A stretch of 64,000 bases of DNA from the NCBI RefSeq assembly GCF_002797935.1, contig NZ_PGER01000001.1, positions 1,674,001 through 1,738,000 on the forward strand, in the 5' to 3' direction. Position numbers and translations under genes: made by a program. Each line of letters starts with the position of its first letter. The stretch's first letter is position 1. Positions 18,374 through 27,894 of this stretch are shown here, piece by piece. The notes under the pieces were generated by a model that was not told the origin of the DNA, made no database searches, and was given only the letters and a program-made list of their open reading frames with translations. This DNA comes from Flavobacterium sp. 1 (GTDB lineage: Bacteria; Bacteroidota; Bacteroidia; Flavobacteriales; Flavobacteriaceae).

Positions 18374-18395
18374 ATTGTTTTCACAGAAAAACAAT
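18374..18395. promoter_or_regulatory. Second copy of the GAAAAACAAT palindrome
   Basis: ATTGTTTTC (18374-18382), ACA, GAAAAACAAT (18386-18395). These are the same words as at 17331-17358 but in swapped order with a 3-bp centre. It lies beyond the 3' end of the HTH gene, in the GH20 3' region. Confidence 0.45.
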
Positions 18396-18482
18396 AACAA
18401 TTCAAAATAAAGAAATCATAGTAAAATACAAATAACCAAACTCAATCTTAACAATTAAAACTTTAACTTTTGAATTTAAATT

Positions 18483-20555
18483 TTATGCTTGAACTAATTT
18501 TTTCAAGCTATTATATACTGCCAATTCAACATCGGCATGTTCTTTCGAATTGCATTTTTCAAGTAAATTATTTAATGTAGCAGCATCTGCATTTTCTTTC
18601 TTATCAATCTTAAGCAGAAGCTGTTTTGCTATATCATTTAAACTTTTTGATAATGGTAATAGTGACTGAACAAGTGGCGCATTGGTACTCAAAACATTTA
18701 AGTCAGAATCCATTTTAATCCATTTATTTAAATAACTTACAATTACAGCTTGATTTTCAAGTGATTTATTATTTAAAAAATCAGCAACCGCTTGATTAAA
18801 TTCTATTGCATCAGAAGCATCCGGAGAACACACATCTGCAAATAAGGTTAATGGAGAATACATTTTATATTCAGTTCCCTCACTGTTCCTTGAATATCCT
18901 TTTAGCGGTTCACAAACATTTGACAAATCAACCAAAGCATCACTTTTTTGATTATTACTGATGTTTCTCAACAATCCTTCTTTGCTTTTTATATGTGTCA
19001 ATCCCAGCTCTTCCAATCTAAAAGAAATAATTTTCAGTCTTTTGCGCAAGCTATTAATATCAGTTACATTTTCATTGGACCAAAAACGCTCTGCAATAGC
19101 TGCTGTTCTAGGCCAAATTCTGCTGTCTATTGTAGCAGAAGTTGCTAATTCTGTCCACATGGCAGCTTCTCCACCCAAAATTCTTGCTTTTTCTTCATTG
19201 GTCAGCGTTACATTTTTTGGCATTGGATCCATTGAATAATGATCTTCAACCCCATACATCAAATCAATATAGTATCCATTGGACAAAACGGTTTTATATC
19301 CTCCTTTTGCAGCTTCAACCAAAGATTTTCCTGCCACAAGACCTTCGTTTGATCCTTTCCAAGAATGAATTATTGCTTCTTTGGACATATCTTTGGTCAT
19401 AATTTCTTCCCAGCCCATTAATGTTTTATTGTGTTTTTTAAGCATCGGAATTAACTGCATGGTAAAGTAGGTCTGCAGTTCGTGGTTATTAGCTAAATTA
19501 TGTTTCTTTTTAAATTCTTGAATTTTAGGATTTGAGTCCCAGTCTTTACCCTCATTTTCATCTCCGCCAATATGAAAGAACTTCCCAGGAAACAGCGGGC
19601 AAACTTCATCAAAAATAGAACTTAAAAGTTCATACGTTTTTGGGTTTGAAGGATCAAGCGTAGGCGTAAAAATGCCTGCATTTCTTTCTAAATCATACTT
19701 TTGTATTTGTTTTAATTGCTGTCCTTTTTCACCAGAACCTACATTCAAAATTTCAACTTTACTTCCAATTTCCGGGTAAGCTGTCAAAATTGCCGATCCG
19801 TGACCAGGAACATCAATTTCCGGAACTACTAAGATCCCTCTTTCAGCAGCATATTTTACAATATTTTTAATTTCTTCCTGCGTATAATAATTCCCATCAG
19901 ATGCCATTTGGATCAGCTTTGGGTGTTTTTTCATTTCAATTCTCCAACCTTGATCATCTACCAAATGCCAGTGAAAAACATTCATTTTAACAGCTGCCAT
20001 TCCATCCAAATTTCTTTTAATCACATCAACAGGCATAAAATGTCTTGCTACGTCAATCATTAATCCTCTCCAAGTAAATCTTGGAAAATCTGAAATTTTT
20101 GAAGCTGGAAAATAAAACGAATTATTAGTGTTCTGTAAAAGCTGCAGCAACGTTTCCAAACCATGTAGTGCCCCAACATCTGTAGTTGCATTTATAGTAA
20201 TCTTGCTTGGAGTTACATCCAATAAATAGCTTTCATCCTCATAAAGTTCAATTTTTCCGCTTCTCACGCAATTAATCTGCAATTGAGCATCTGGAACTTC
20301 ATTTAAGCTAGTTATGAATCCTTGGTTAAAAAACAGGCCTGTTCTTCCATCCAAACGTCTCAAAAAATTAGTTGCTCCAACAAATATTCTTTCATTTGGA
20401 GATCCAGTAATATTTACTTTAAAATTCTTTGTTAGAGCAAAATAACCTTCGTTAAGACTAATATTTTGAGGCCACGGCATAATATTTAATTGCTCTTTAG
20501 TAACTTGAGCTGTAGAAATAAAAGATGCAAATAAAAAAAACAGAATATATTTCAT
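18483..20555 (-). CDS. Beta-N-acetylhexosaminidase, GH20
   Basis: The 690-residue protein has a signal peptide (to about STAQ), a GH20b N-terminal domain (about 25-155) and the GH20 barrel (about 160-500). Visible motifs are FTWRGLMIDVARHF, FHWHLVDDQGWRIE, EIDVPGH, and the catalytic Asp-Glu pair in FHIGGDENEGKDW (about residue 330), where Asp assists substrate acetamido attack and Glu is the acid/base. A C-terminal helical region of about 190 residues is not part of the catalytic fold. It releases GlcNAc or GalNAc from oligosaccharide ends. It lies 117 bp after the NagB fusion gene in a GlcNAc utilisation locus, so chito-oligosaccharides are the likely substrate. Probably periplasmic. Confidence 0.94.
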   Translation of the reverse strand: MKYILFFLFASFISTAQVTKEQLNIMPWPQNISLNEGYFALTKNFKVNITGSPNERIFVGATNFLRRLDGRTGLFFNQGFITSLNEVPDAQLQINCVRSGKIELYEDESYLLDVTPSKITINATTDVGALHGLETLLQLLQNTNNSFYFPASKISDFPRFTWRGLMIDVARHFMPVDVIKRNLDGMAAVKMNVFHWHLVDDQGWRIEMKKHPKLIQMASDGNYYTQEEIKNIVKYAAERGILVVPEIDVPGHGSAILTAYPEIGSKVEILNVGSGEKGQQLKQIQKYDLERNAGIFTPTLDPSNPKTYELLSSIFDEVCPLFPGKFFHIGGDENEGKDWDSNPKIQEFKKKHNLANNHELQTYFTMQLIPMLKKHNKTLMGWEEIMTKDMSKEAIIHSWKGSNEGLVAGKSLVEAAKGGYKTVLSNGYYIDLMYGVEDHYSMDPMPKNVTLTNEEKARILGGEAAMWTELATSATIDSRIWPRTAAIAERFWSNENVTDINSLRKRLKIISFRLEELGLTHIKSKEGLLRNISNNQKSDALVDLSNVCEPLKGYSRNSEGTEYKMYSPLTLFADVCSPDASDAIEFNQAVADFLNNKSLENQAVIVSYLNKWIKMDSDLNVLSTNAPLVQSLLPLSKSLNDIAKQLLLKIDKKENADAATLNNLLEKCNSKEHADVELAVYNSLKKLVQA

Positions 20556-20672
20556 TTGATAGAAAAAAGTATGTTAGTAAAAATGTGAAATAGTGCTAAA
20601 CTCAAGTCTTAGACTTTTTCAAAAAAACTTAGAGTCCAACACTAAACTTAACACAAAACAAAAAATATGATA

Positions 20673-22610
20673 TTAGTATTCAAAACGTTTAAAAGCTTCA
20701 ATCGCTTCATATTCCGCCAAACCTAAATCATCGTATAATTTGGCTGTATTTTTATTTCTGTCCTCGGCTCTAACCCAAAATTCTCTAGAATCATTGCCTT
20801 GAAACATCACTCTGTCTTTTTGGGATTGATGGTATAAGATAGCCTGTCTTTTCAACTGCACTTCATCCGGACTTAATGGAACTGCCATGTCAATTTCATG
20901 AATGTCCCATTCGTGCCAAGCGCCTCTGTACAGCCATAACCAGCAATCGTTCATAAATGGTTTAGATTTTAATGCTTTCATGGCTACAAAAATGGCATTC
21001 AAACACACTTCATGCGTACCGTGAGGATCAGCAAGATCTCCTGCAGCAAAAACCTGATGCGGTTTTATTTTCTCAATAATATCTTTTACAACAGCAATAT
21101 CATCTGGACCTAAAGGTTTCTTTTGAACCATTCCTGTTTCATAAAACGGCATGTCCAAAAAGTGCGTGTTTTCATCTTTTAAGCCAATGTGTCTTGTGGC
21201 AGCATAAGACTCGCGTCTTCGTATCAAACCTTTCAATTTGCGGACTTCTAAAGTGTCGCTTTGCCCGATTGGTTTCGAATTAATAGAATCAATTACCGAT
21301 TGAAAATTAATTCCTGTTTTATCCCCTTCAACAAAATCATTACATACTTCTGCAAATTTTAATGCTTCATCATCTGTAACAGCAATGTTTCCTGAAGTTT
21401 GATACACAACATGCACATCATGACCCTGTTTGATTAATTTTGCAAAAGTTCCTCCCATAGAAATTACATCATCATCTGGATGCGGACTAAAAAGAATTAC
21501 TCTCTTTTTCGCTGGGTTAGCTCTTTCAGGGCGGTAAGAATCATCTGTATTTGGTTTTCCTCCTGGCCATCCAGTAATGGTATGCTGCAGCACATTGAAC
21601 ATATTAATATTCAAATCATAAGAAGAACTTCCAGCTGCCAATAAATCAGACATTCCATTATTGTTATAATCTCTGTCAGTCAATTTTAAAATCGATTGAT
21701 TAGTATGCTGGCAAAGCCAAACAATTGCCTTGCTTTTTAATTGTTCTGTCCAAATACATTCACCTACTAACCAAGGTGTTTCTAAACGTGTCAATTCCGA
21801 AGCTGCTCCTTCGTCTAAAACAAAAGTGGTATTATTATGATTTTGCAGAAAAGTAGCCGGAACCTCAGAGCTAATATCCCCTTGAATGGTTCTTTTTATA
21901 ATTGAAGCTTTGTTTTGTCCCCAAGCCATCAACACAATTCTTTTAGATCTAAGAATTGTTGATACTCCCATCGTAATTGCTTTTTTAGGAACATTGCTGA
22001 TTCCGTTAAAATCACCCGAAGCATCTACTTTGGTAATGTGATCCAATGTAATAATCCTTGTTCCCGAATTGATATGTGATCCAGGCTCATTAAAACCTAC
22101 GTGACCAGTACGACCAATTCCTAATAACTGAAAATCAAGTCCTCCAGCGTTTTTAATGTTCATTTCATAATCAACACAAAACTGATTTAAATCTTCTAAT
22201 GCAACTGTGCCATCTGGAATATTAACATTTTCGGGTCTAATGTCAACATGATTAAAAAGATGCTGGTGCATGAAATAATGATAACTCTGATTACTTTCCT
22301 TTGGCATTGGATAGTATTCATCTAAATTAAAAGTAATAACATTGTCAAAACTCAACCCTTCCTCTTTGTGCATACGAACCAATTCTTGGTATACTTTTAT
22401 AGGAGAAGATCCAGTAGCCAAACCTAATACACATTTTTTATTTTTTTCTTGTTTGGAACGAATTAAGTCCGCAATCTCTTGAGCAACGATTATTGAAGCA
22501 TCTGCAGCATTTTTAAAAATTACGTTATGGATTTTTTCAAAACGGGTGTCTTCAAACTGACCTGCTTTTTTGAAGCTTATGTCTTTACCTAAGTTTGATG
22601 TAGTTCTCAT
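20673..22610 (-). CDS. nagB: Glucosamine-6-phosphate deaminase fused to LmbE/PIG-L deacetylase-like domain
   Basis: The 645-residue protein is more than twice the usual NagB length. Residues about 30-290 are NagB: GLATGSSPIKVYQELV, ITFNLDEYYPM, LGIGRTGHVGFNEPGS and TMGVSTI. Residues about 370-600 are an LmbE/PIG-L zinc hydrolase: FSPHPDDDVISMGGT, and DPHGTHEVCLNAI as the second metal site. NagB converts glucosamine-6-P to fructose-6-P and ammonia. Family knowledge: LmbE proteins remove N-acetyl groups from GlcNAc derivatives. The fusion plus the absence of a nagA gene here suggests one protein could do both deacetylation and deamination (inference). It has its own promoter, separate from susCD. 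Confidence 0.92.
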   Translation of the reverse strand: MRTTSNLGKDISFKKAGQFEDTRFEKIHNVIFKNAADASIIVAQEIADLIRSKQEKNKKCVLGLATGSSPIKVYQELVRMHKEEGLSFDNVITFNLDEYYPMPKESNQSYHYFMHQHLFNHVDIRPENVNIPDGTVALEDLNQFCVDYEMNIKNAGGLDFQLLGIGRTGHVGFNEPGSHINSGTRIITLDHITKVDASGDFNGISNVPKKAITMGVSTILRSKRIVLMAWGQNKASIIKRTIQGDISSEVPATFLQNHNNTTFVLDEGAASELTRLETPWLVGECIWTEQLKSKAIVWLCQHTNQSILKLTDRDYNNNGMSDLLAAGSSSYDLNINMFNVLQHTITGWPGGKPNTDDSYRPERANPAKKRVILFSPHPDDDVISMGGTFAKLIKQGHDVHVVYQTSGNIAVTDDEALKFAEVCNDFVEGDKTGINFQSVIDSINSKPIGQSDTLEVRKLKGLIRRRESYAATRHIGLKDENTHFLDMPFYETGMVQKKPLGPDDIAVVKDIIEKIKPHQVFAAGDLADPHGTHEVCLNAIFVAMKALKSKPFMNDCWLWLYRGAWHEWDIHEIDMAVPLSPDEVQLKRQAILYHQSQKDRVMFQGNDSREFWVRAEDRNKNTAKLYDDLGLAEYEAIEAFKRFEY

Positions 22611-22680
22611 GATTTTTGTTATTATATTTTTTTTTGTATAAAAAGTTATTGTATCGCTACTATTTAATGTTAAATTTTAA

Positions 22681-22688
22681 TAAAGATA
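22681..22688 (-). promoter_or_regulatory. Probable promoter element of the nagB-GH20 unit
   Basis: Minus strand reads TATCTTTA, one base off TAnnTTTG, and would leave a leader of about 65 nt. The rest of the 366-bp gap 22611-22976 shows no gene, only AT-rich DNA and the susD stem-loop. Confidence 0.4.
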
Positions 22689-22917
22689 CATATATATTCT
22701 TACTTTTTAATTATTTCTAAATTAGGTTTTTGAAATAAAACTGCCTGAGTTTTATTTATATATAAATTTTATTTTCCAAAAAAATAAAAGAAATTTCGAT
22801 AGTAATAAGCCCGTAAAATAAAATAGAAATACTTTACAAATCGGAGCGGTTGGCTTCTTTGCCTTTAGTCAATTAAAAAAATCTTGCAGCATCATTTTTC
22901 AATTCTTCTTTTTTATA

Positions 22918-22944
22918 TCCAGACAGGCAATATGCCTGTCTGGA
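22918..22944 (-). terminator. Stem-loop after susD (terminator or processing hairpin)
   Basis: CCAGACAGGCA (22919-22929) pairs perfectly with TGCCTGTCTGG (22933-22943) around a 3-nt ATA loop, 33 bp past the susD stop. The T-18/A-44 pair extends it. No T-run follows, so an mRNA-stabilising role is as likely as termination. Confidence 0.6.
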
Positions 22945-22976
22945 ATAAAAAATAACTATTTGTATTAGGTATTCTA

Positions 22977-24557
22977 TTAAAAATTAGCTCCAGTTGTATC
23001 CCACCAAAGTCTAGTTCCACCATTATCAGGCCCTCCTAACTTAGCAAGCCCTGTTGCGACACCACCGGGGTTTCCGTCTTTTTCAGACTGTACGAAATTT
23101 ACTCTACGTGGGCCAAATGCAGTTGTGATAGTTCCTCCGCTAGTATTATGCAATGCTCTGAACAATTTAGGGTAGCCAGTTCTTCTGTATTCAGACCAAG
23201 CCTCTTGACCTTCTGGGAAATTAGCAATCCATTTTTGAGTAATAATTTTTTGCAATTTCACTTCATTTGCAACTGCTCCATCCCAAGCAATAGTCACATT
23301 ATTTACAGCTGCTCCATTATTAGCAGCATCTTTAACATCAACAAAATCCTTAGCCGTTTTCACATTATCAGCGATGTAAGCGGCTGCTCCAGAGGCACCA
23401 TGTTGTGCAAATGAAGCCGTTATACCCGCTTCATATAAAGCTTGAGCAGTACCGCCCATATTCCAACCTCGCAATGCACCCTCTGCCCTTAAGAAAAATA
23501 CTTCGGCAGTTGTCATTAATACTTTTTCATTTGATCCAACAATTGATCCAATTTCAGACATCCCTGTACGATCTGACTTAGCAATCATATTAATACCAGT
23601 GCGAACTCCTCTGTATTGCCCAAGGAAATCAGCTGATTCCTTAAAGTATTTAGCAAGTCTAGGATCTGCATATCCATTCATTATAGATTCCATATCAGCA
23701 GACATTCTGATATCACCCCAAGAAGAAGATATAGTCAAGATAGGATCTATATAATTAGGAATGATCACTTTTGCAATATCTGCATTTGTAGTCATCACGC
23801 CAAAAGCTTGGCTAACTGCTTTTTCAGCTTCTGTTTTTGCTATAGCTGGTTTAATTTTAACAATTCTCATAGCTAAACGCAAACGCAATGAATTGGCATA
23901 TTTAATCCATTGTTTGTAATCACCGCCATATCCGCTCATGTCTGTACTCACAAAAGTTGATGCTTCACCTGCATTTACTCTTTTAGTCAATTCTGTCACA
24001 GCAAAATCAAGTTCTGAAAACATTTTGGTGTAAACCTCTTCCTGTGAATCATAAGGAATTGTAGTAGCTGTAGTACCAAATTGAGAATATACAATTGGAC
24101 CAAACACATCAGTAACCCTGTGCATTCCTTCCACTTTCAGAATCAAAGAAATTGCATAGAACTGATCGTATTTGCCTTTCGTTCTTTGCTCTATTTTAAG
24201 TGAATTCGCCATTACATCAACATAAGGTAAATCCCAGATAAAACCATTCCAGCCATCAACATAGTTGTAATTTGAATTATCTCCTGCAGCTCCTTTAAAA
24301 GGGGTTGGAGTAGCCATATAACCAGACCAAATGTCTGCATTTAGATTTTGTTGCAATTGGTATTTCCAATGTAAAGTATTAAAAATCCCTGTAAAAACTG
24401 TACTGAAAGGAACTCTTACATGATTAAAATCTTGTTCAAGACTTTGGGCTGTAAACCCTGTTGGATCCGTGTTGAATTCATTGAAATCGCTTGTACAACT
24501 TACTGACACAAGCAATGTTGCACATATAGCAGTTGTTTTTATTTTATTTAGTATCAT
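22977..24557 (-). CDS. SusD/RagB family outer-membrane lipoprotein
   Basis: The 526-residue protein starts with a lipoprotein signal ending VSVSCTSDF (Cys 22) followed by FNEFNTDPTG, the typical opening of the SusD-like_2 group. Helical TPR-like scaffold segments run through the middle (QFYAISLILKVEGMHRVTDVFG, QWIKYANSLRLRLAMRI, SNEKVLMTTAEVFFLRAEGALRGW), and the end QKWIANFPEGQEAWSEYRRTGYP is a family hallmark. It lies 11 bp after susC. With SusC it captures glycans at the surface for import. The neighbouring GH20 and NagB indicate GlcNAc oligomers as the ligand (inference). Confidence 0.94.
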   Translation of the reverse strand: MILNKIKTTAICATLLVSVSCTSDFNEFNTDPTGFTAQSLEQDFNHVRVPFSTVFTGIFNTLHWKYQLQQNLNADIWSGYMATPTPFKGAAGDNSNYNYVDGWNGFIWDLPYVDVMANSLKIEQRTKGKYDQFYAISLILKVEGMHRVTDVFGPIVYSQFGTTATTIPYDSQEEVYTKMFSELDFAVTELTKRVNAGEASTFVSTDMSGYGGDYKQWIKYANSLRLRLAMRIVKIKPAIAKTEAEKAVSQAFGVMTTNADIAKVIIPNYIDPILTISSSWGDIRMSADMESIMNGYADPRLAKYFKESADFLGQYRGVRTGINMIAKSDRTGMSEIGSIVGSNEKVLMTTAEVFFLRAEGALRGWNMGGTAQALYEAGITASFAQHGASGAAAYIADNVKTAKDFVDVKDAANNGAAVNNVTIAWDGAVANEVKLQKIITQKWIANFPEGQEAWSEYRRTGYPKLFRALHNTSGGTITTAFGPRRVNFVQSEKDGNPGGVATGLAKLGGPDNGGTRLWWDTTGANF

Positions 24558-24568
24558 GATGATATGAA

Positions 24569-27500
24569 TTAGAAAGTTACATTTAAATTAAGACCGATAC
24601 TTCTTGTAGATGGAGCTGCATAAACATCAATCCCTTGTAAACCGTTACCTGTACTCAAAGAAATATTTGGATCAAATGGAGCGTCTTTGTAGAAGAAGAA
24701 TAAATTTCTGCCTACTAAAGACAAATTAGCCGTTTTGAAAATTTTGCTGTTTTTAAGATCAAATGTGTATCCTAATGCCAATTCTCTTAAACTTACATTT
24801 GTAGCACTATATACATACTCTCCTGTTGCGCCTTCTCTACCTCCAACTTGGCTATAGTAGCTTTCTGCATTGTATTTTCCTGCAAAAGCTTGTCCTGCTT
24901 TTGTTGTACCTGGAGCATAAACTGCATTAATATCAACACCGCCAGCATCTCTAGCATCTCCAGTTGTTTTAGAAACACCAAATTTATCATTCACTGCTTC
25001 AGTCAAACTCATTACATCTCCTCCAAAACGCCCATCAATTGTAAAGTTCAAAAATAATTTACCATATTTGAACGAGTTACTAAGACCTAACATATAATCA
25101 GGATTTGCATTTCCAACTTCTTCGAAACCTGTTTTTTGTATTGAACCGTCTTCATTTAATAAAACTCTGCCTTGAGCATCTTTCTCAAGGTTAATCCCTT
25201 CAATAACTCCAAATGGACGACCGTTAATTAAGGAATATCTGTAACTGTTTACTCCAGGCACAGTCAAAATAATCGACCCACCCAATTCATCAGGTAATCC
25301 CGAAACTTCATTATTATTTTTGGAATAATTTACGGTAGCATCCCATTTAAATTTATCATTATCGATAATTCTAGCATTAACTAATACTTCAATACCATTA
25401 TTTTTAATTACACCACCATTGAAAGCATAATTCTGAAATCCTTCAGGATTTGTAGCTGGAGCAGGAATGGTAAGCAATTGATTTTTAGTTTTGTTATTGT
25501 AATATGTCAATTCTATTCCAAATCTGTTATTAACAAATCTCCATTCAGTACCTAACTCATAAGAATCTTGGCTTTCAGGTTTCAAACTTGTTCCCGGCCT
25601 TGGCCCTACAGTTGGATTGGAATTCATTGTTCCTGCAACAAACCTACTAGTTGGAGATGTATAGAATGCTGGAACATCATTACCAACTTGTGCATAAGAA
25701 GCGCGAACTTTACCAAATGAAATTGCTTCTGGCATTGTAAAAGTTTCAGAAATAAGCCAAGTTGCACCAATAGATGGATAAAAGAAAGACATGTCATCTG
25801 TATTTGCCAATGTAGAAGACCAGTCATTACGTCCTGTAATATCAAGATACAGCATATTTTTGTAACCAAAAGTTGCCGCTGCAAAAACTGATTGCTGCTC
25901 TCTACGGAATCCGTAATTTTGATAATTACCTGTATTAGAATTAAAATTATGAAGCGTAAACCAGTTTGTAATCCCCAAACCAGATGGATCTGAATCTAAA
26001 ACAGTTTCATCATTAAGTGACGTTTTTGTAAAACTGCCGCCTACGTTTGCAAAAAATGTAAGATCCTCAGTGATTTTAGTATTAATCGTTGCAATTAAAT
26101 CACCGTAATTTTGAGAACTCACGTCATCAATACTGATATATCTACCATTTGCATGAGATAGAGTGCCTTGAGTAGAAGCATAAATTTCTTTGTCAAATTG
26201 TGAAGTAACTCTATCATAATTATATCTAGATCCAACAGATAACCAGTTATTAACTTTATAGTTTACCCCAACAGATCCATTCATATACTGATTGCCATCC
26301 TTAGATTTATTACGATTTAATCCCCAATATGGATTTTGCTCAATATCTCTATTTGTCATCCAATTTTGAACCATCATGTTTCTTGCAGGATCAAATTTTT
26401 CGAAATTGTTTTTATATTCGTTAAAATCATATCCTCTAGGCATCAAATAAAGACCTGTAAGCGGGTTAAAATACAAACCGCTGGTTGGTCTGTTTGTAAC
26501 ATATTGAGAAGTGTAATTTGCATTGGCATTAACAGTTAATCTGTCTCCAAAGAATTTCCCCATTTGTCTGATGCTGAAGTTGTTTTTACTTAAACTGTTG
26601 GTTGGTATAATACCATTAGCAGAAGTGTTAGCATAAGAAATATTAGTAGCAGAATTTTGAGATCCAGTAGAAAAACCAAAAGAAGAAATTTGTGTTAATC
26701 CTGTTTCAAAAAAGTCTCTAGTATGATCTGGTGTACTTTGCGCAGCCCCCCATGACTCATCTGCTCCTGGCTTAGCAATATAAGAAGTTTGGAATTTTGG
26801 CAAATAAGCAGCAGTTTCAACAGTAGTATTAGAAGATACTCTGAAAGTAGCAACACCCTCTTTTGCTTTTTTTGAAGTCAGTAAAACAACTCCTCTAGCA
26901 CCTTGGCTACCATATAAAGCAGTTGCTGAAGCACCTTTAAGAACTGTCATTCCTTCAAAATCATCTGGATTTAACAACCCAATCACATCACCACCGTCAC
27001 GGTTACCACCTTGGGTATTACCAAATGAATCATTAGGCTGATAGGAAGAAATATTCAGCATTGGCACTCCATCAACAACATACAAAGGATTATTGTTTGT
27101 TGTGGATGAATTTCCACGAATAGTAACTTTTGTAGACCCTCCAGTACCACCGGCACTTTTAGTTACTGCAACTCCGGCAATTTTACCAGCAATTGTATTC
27201 ATTAAATTCGGGTCTTTTGCTCTAACTAAGTCTTCTCCTTTTAACTCTTGTGCAGAATAAGTCAAAGACTTTTTAGATTTCTTGATCCCTAATGAAGTTA
27301 CAACAACTTCGGTCAAGGCTGTAGAACTAGCTGAAATCAACTTTACATCTATAGTTGAAGACTCACCAACTTCTACATTTCGTGTTTCATAACCCAAGTA
27401 AGAAACTACTAGTGTAGCTCCAGTTTTAACTTCAATTGTAAATTTACCGTCAAAATCTGTTGAGGCTCCATTCGTTTCACCCTTTACGTTAACGTTTGCA

Positions 27501-27613
27501 CCTGGTATCGGAGCACCCGCCGCATCTGAAACAAAACCACTGATTTTTTTTGACTGCGCAAGGGTAACGTGCGTAGTAAAAATAACCATTACGATTAAAA
27601 AAATTTTTCTCAT
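24569..27613 (-). CDS. SusC/RagA family TonB-dependent transporter
   Basis: The 1014-residue protein has a signal peptide (to about VTLAQ), a carboxypeptidase-regulatory-like domain (about 22-108; [36 protein letters not shown]), the SusC signature around [12 protein letters not shown], a plug domain (about 120-235; [32 protein letters not shown]) and a long 22-strand-type barrel ending in aromatic LNLNVTF. It imports oligosaccharides through the outer membrane with energy from TonB and forms a lidded complex with the downstream SusD. It is divergent from the LytS/LytTR genes across 281 bp that hold candidate regulator sites. Confidence 0.95.
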   Translation of the reverse strand: MRKIFLIVMVIFTTHVTLAQSKKISGFVSDAAGAPIPGANVNVKGETNGASTDFDGKFTIEVKTGATLVVSYLGYETRNVEVGESSTIDVKLISASSTALTEVVVTSLGIKKSKKSLTYSAQELKGEDLVRAKDPNLMNTIAGKIAGVAVTKSAGGTGGSTKVTIRGNSSTTNNNPLYVVDGVPMLNISSYQPNDSFGNTQGGNRDGGDVIGLLNPDDFEGMTVLKGASATALYGSQGARGVVLLTSKKAKEGVATFRVSSNTTVETAAYLPKFQTSYIAKPGADESWGAAQSTPDHTRDFFETGLTQISSFGFSTGSQNSATNISYANTSANGIIPTNSLSKNNFSIRQMGKFFGDRLTVNANANYTSQYVTNRPTSGLYFNPLTGLYLMPRGYDFNEYKNNFEKFDPARNMMVQNWMTNRDIEQNPYWGLNRNKSKDGNQYMNGSVGVNYKVNNWLSVGSRYNYDRVTSQFDKEIYASTQGTLSHANGRYISIDDVSSQNYGDLIATINTKITEDLTFFANVGGSFTKTSLNDETVLDSDPSGLGITNWFTLHNFNSNTGNYQNYGFRREQQSVFAAATFGYKNMLYLDITGRNDWSSTLANTDDMSFFYPSIGATWLISETFTMPEAISFGKVRASYAQVGNDVPAFYTSPTSRFVAGTMNSNPTVGPRPGTSLKPESQDSYELGTEWRFVNNRFGIELTYYNNKTKNQLLTIPAPATNPEGFQNYAFNGGVIKNNGIEVLVNARIIDNDKFKWDATVNYSKNNNEVSGLPDELGGSIILTVPGVNSYRYSLINGRPFGVIEGINLEKDAQGRVLLNEDGSIQKTGFEEVGNANPDYMLGLSNSFKYGKLFLNFTIDGRFGGDVMSLTEAVNDKFGVSKTTGDARDAGGVDINAVYAPGTTKAGQAFAGKYNAESYYSQVGGREGATGEYVYSATNVSLRELALGYTFDLKNSKIFKTANLSLVGRNLFFFYKDAPFDPNISLSTGNGLQGIDVYAAPSTRSIGLNLNVTF

Positions 27614-27642
27614 TTTTAAATTATTTTTGTTAGTTATGGGGG

Positions 27643-27650
27643 TAAAATTA
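27643..27650 (-). promoter_or_regulatory. Probable -7 element of susCD
   Basis: Minus strand reads TAATTTTA, one base off TAnnTTTG, giving a start near 27636. The direct repeats lie about 43-73 bp upstream, where an activator would sit. Confidence 0.4.
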
Positions 27651-27678
27651 TTCTTAACGTACTGTTAAAAAAAATAAA

Positions 27679-27709
27679 TTAAACCAACAGCATCACTTTT
27701 TAAACCAAC
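27679..27709 (-). promoter_or_regulatory. Two direct repeats, 21 bp apart: candidate LytTR operator
   Basis: On the minus strand GTTGGTTTAA occurs twice without mismatch (27700-27709 and 27679-27688), separated by 11 bp, so starts are exactly 21 bp or two helical turns apart. Family knowledge: LytTR regulators bind pairs of roughly 9-bp direct repeats with this phase. A LytTR gene is 1.2 kb away. Confidence 0.6.
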
Positions 27710-27738
27710 GACATGTTTCAATCAATAATGCGTTTTTC

Positions 27739-27750
27739 GAAAACGTTTTC
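27739..27750. promoter_or_regulatory. 12-bp perfect palindrome GAAAACGTTTTC
   Basis: A CG-centred palindrome of the kind bound by LacI/GalR-type dimers, in the susC/histidine-kinase divergent region. No such regulator gene is in this window. This is a pattern match only. Confidence 0.35.
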
Positions 27751-27894
27751 TTGAATATTATTTTAATCGTTATAACATTTTTCCAGTTTTTTATTTACCA
27801 AAACTCCATTTTTAATAACAAAATGATTATTGTTGCAAAATAAAACACATACTCCAATTCCTTATTTTGGCCAATTTTCACTATTTAGAGCAAG

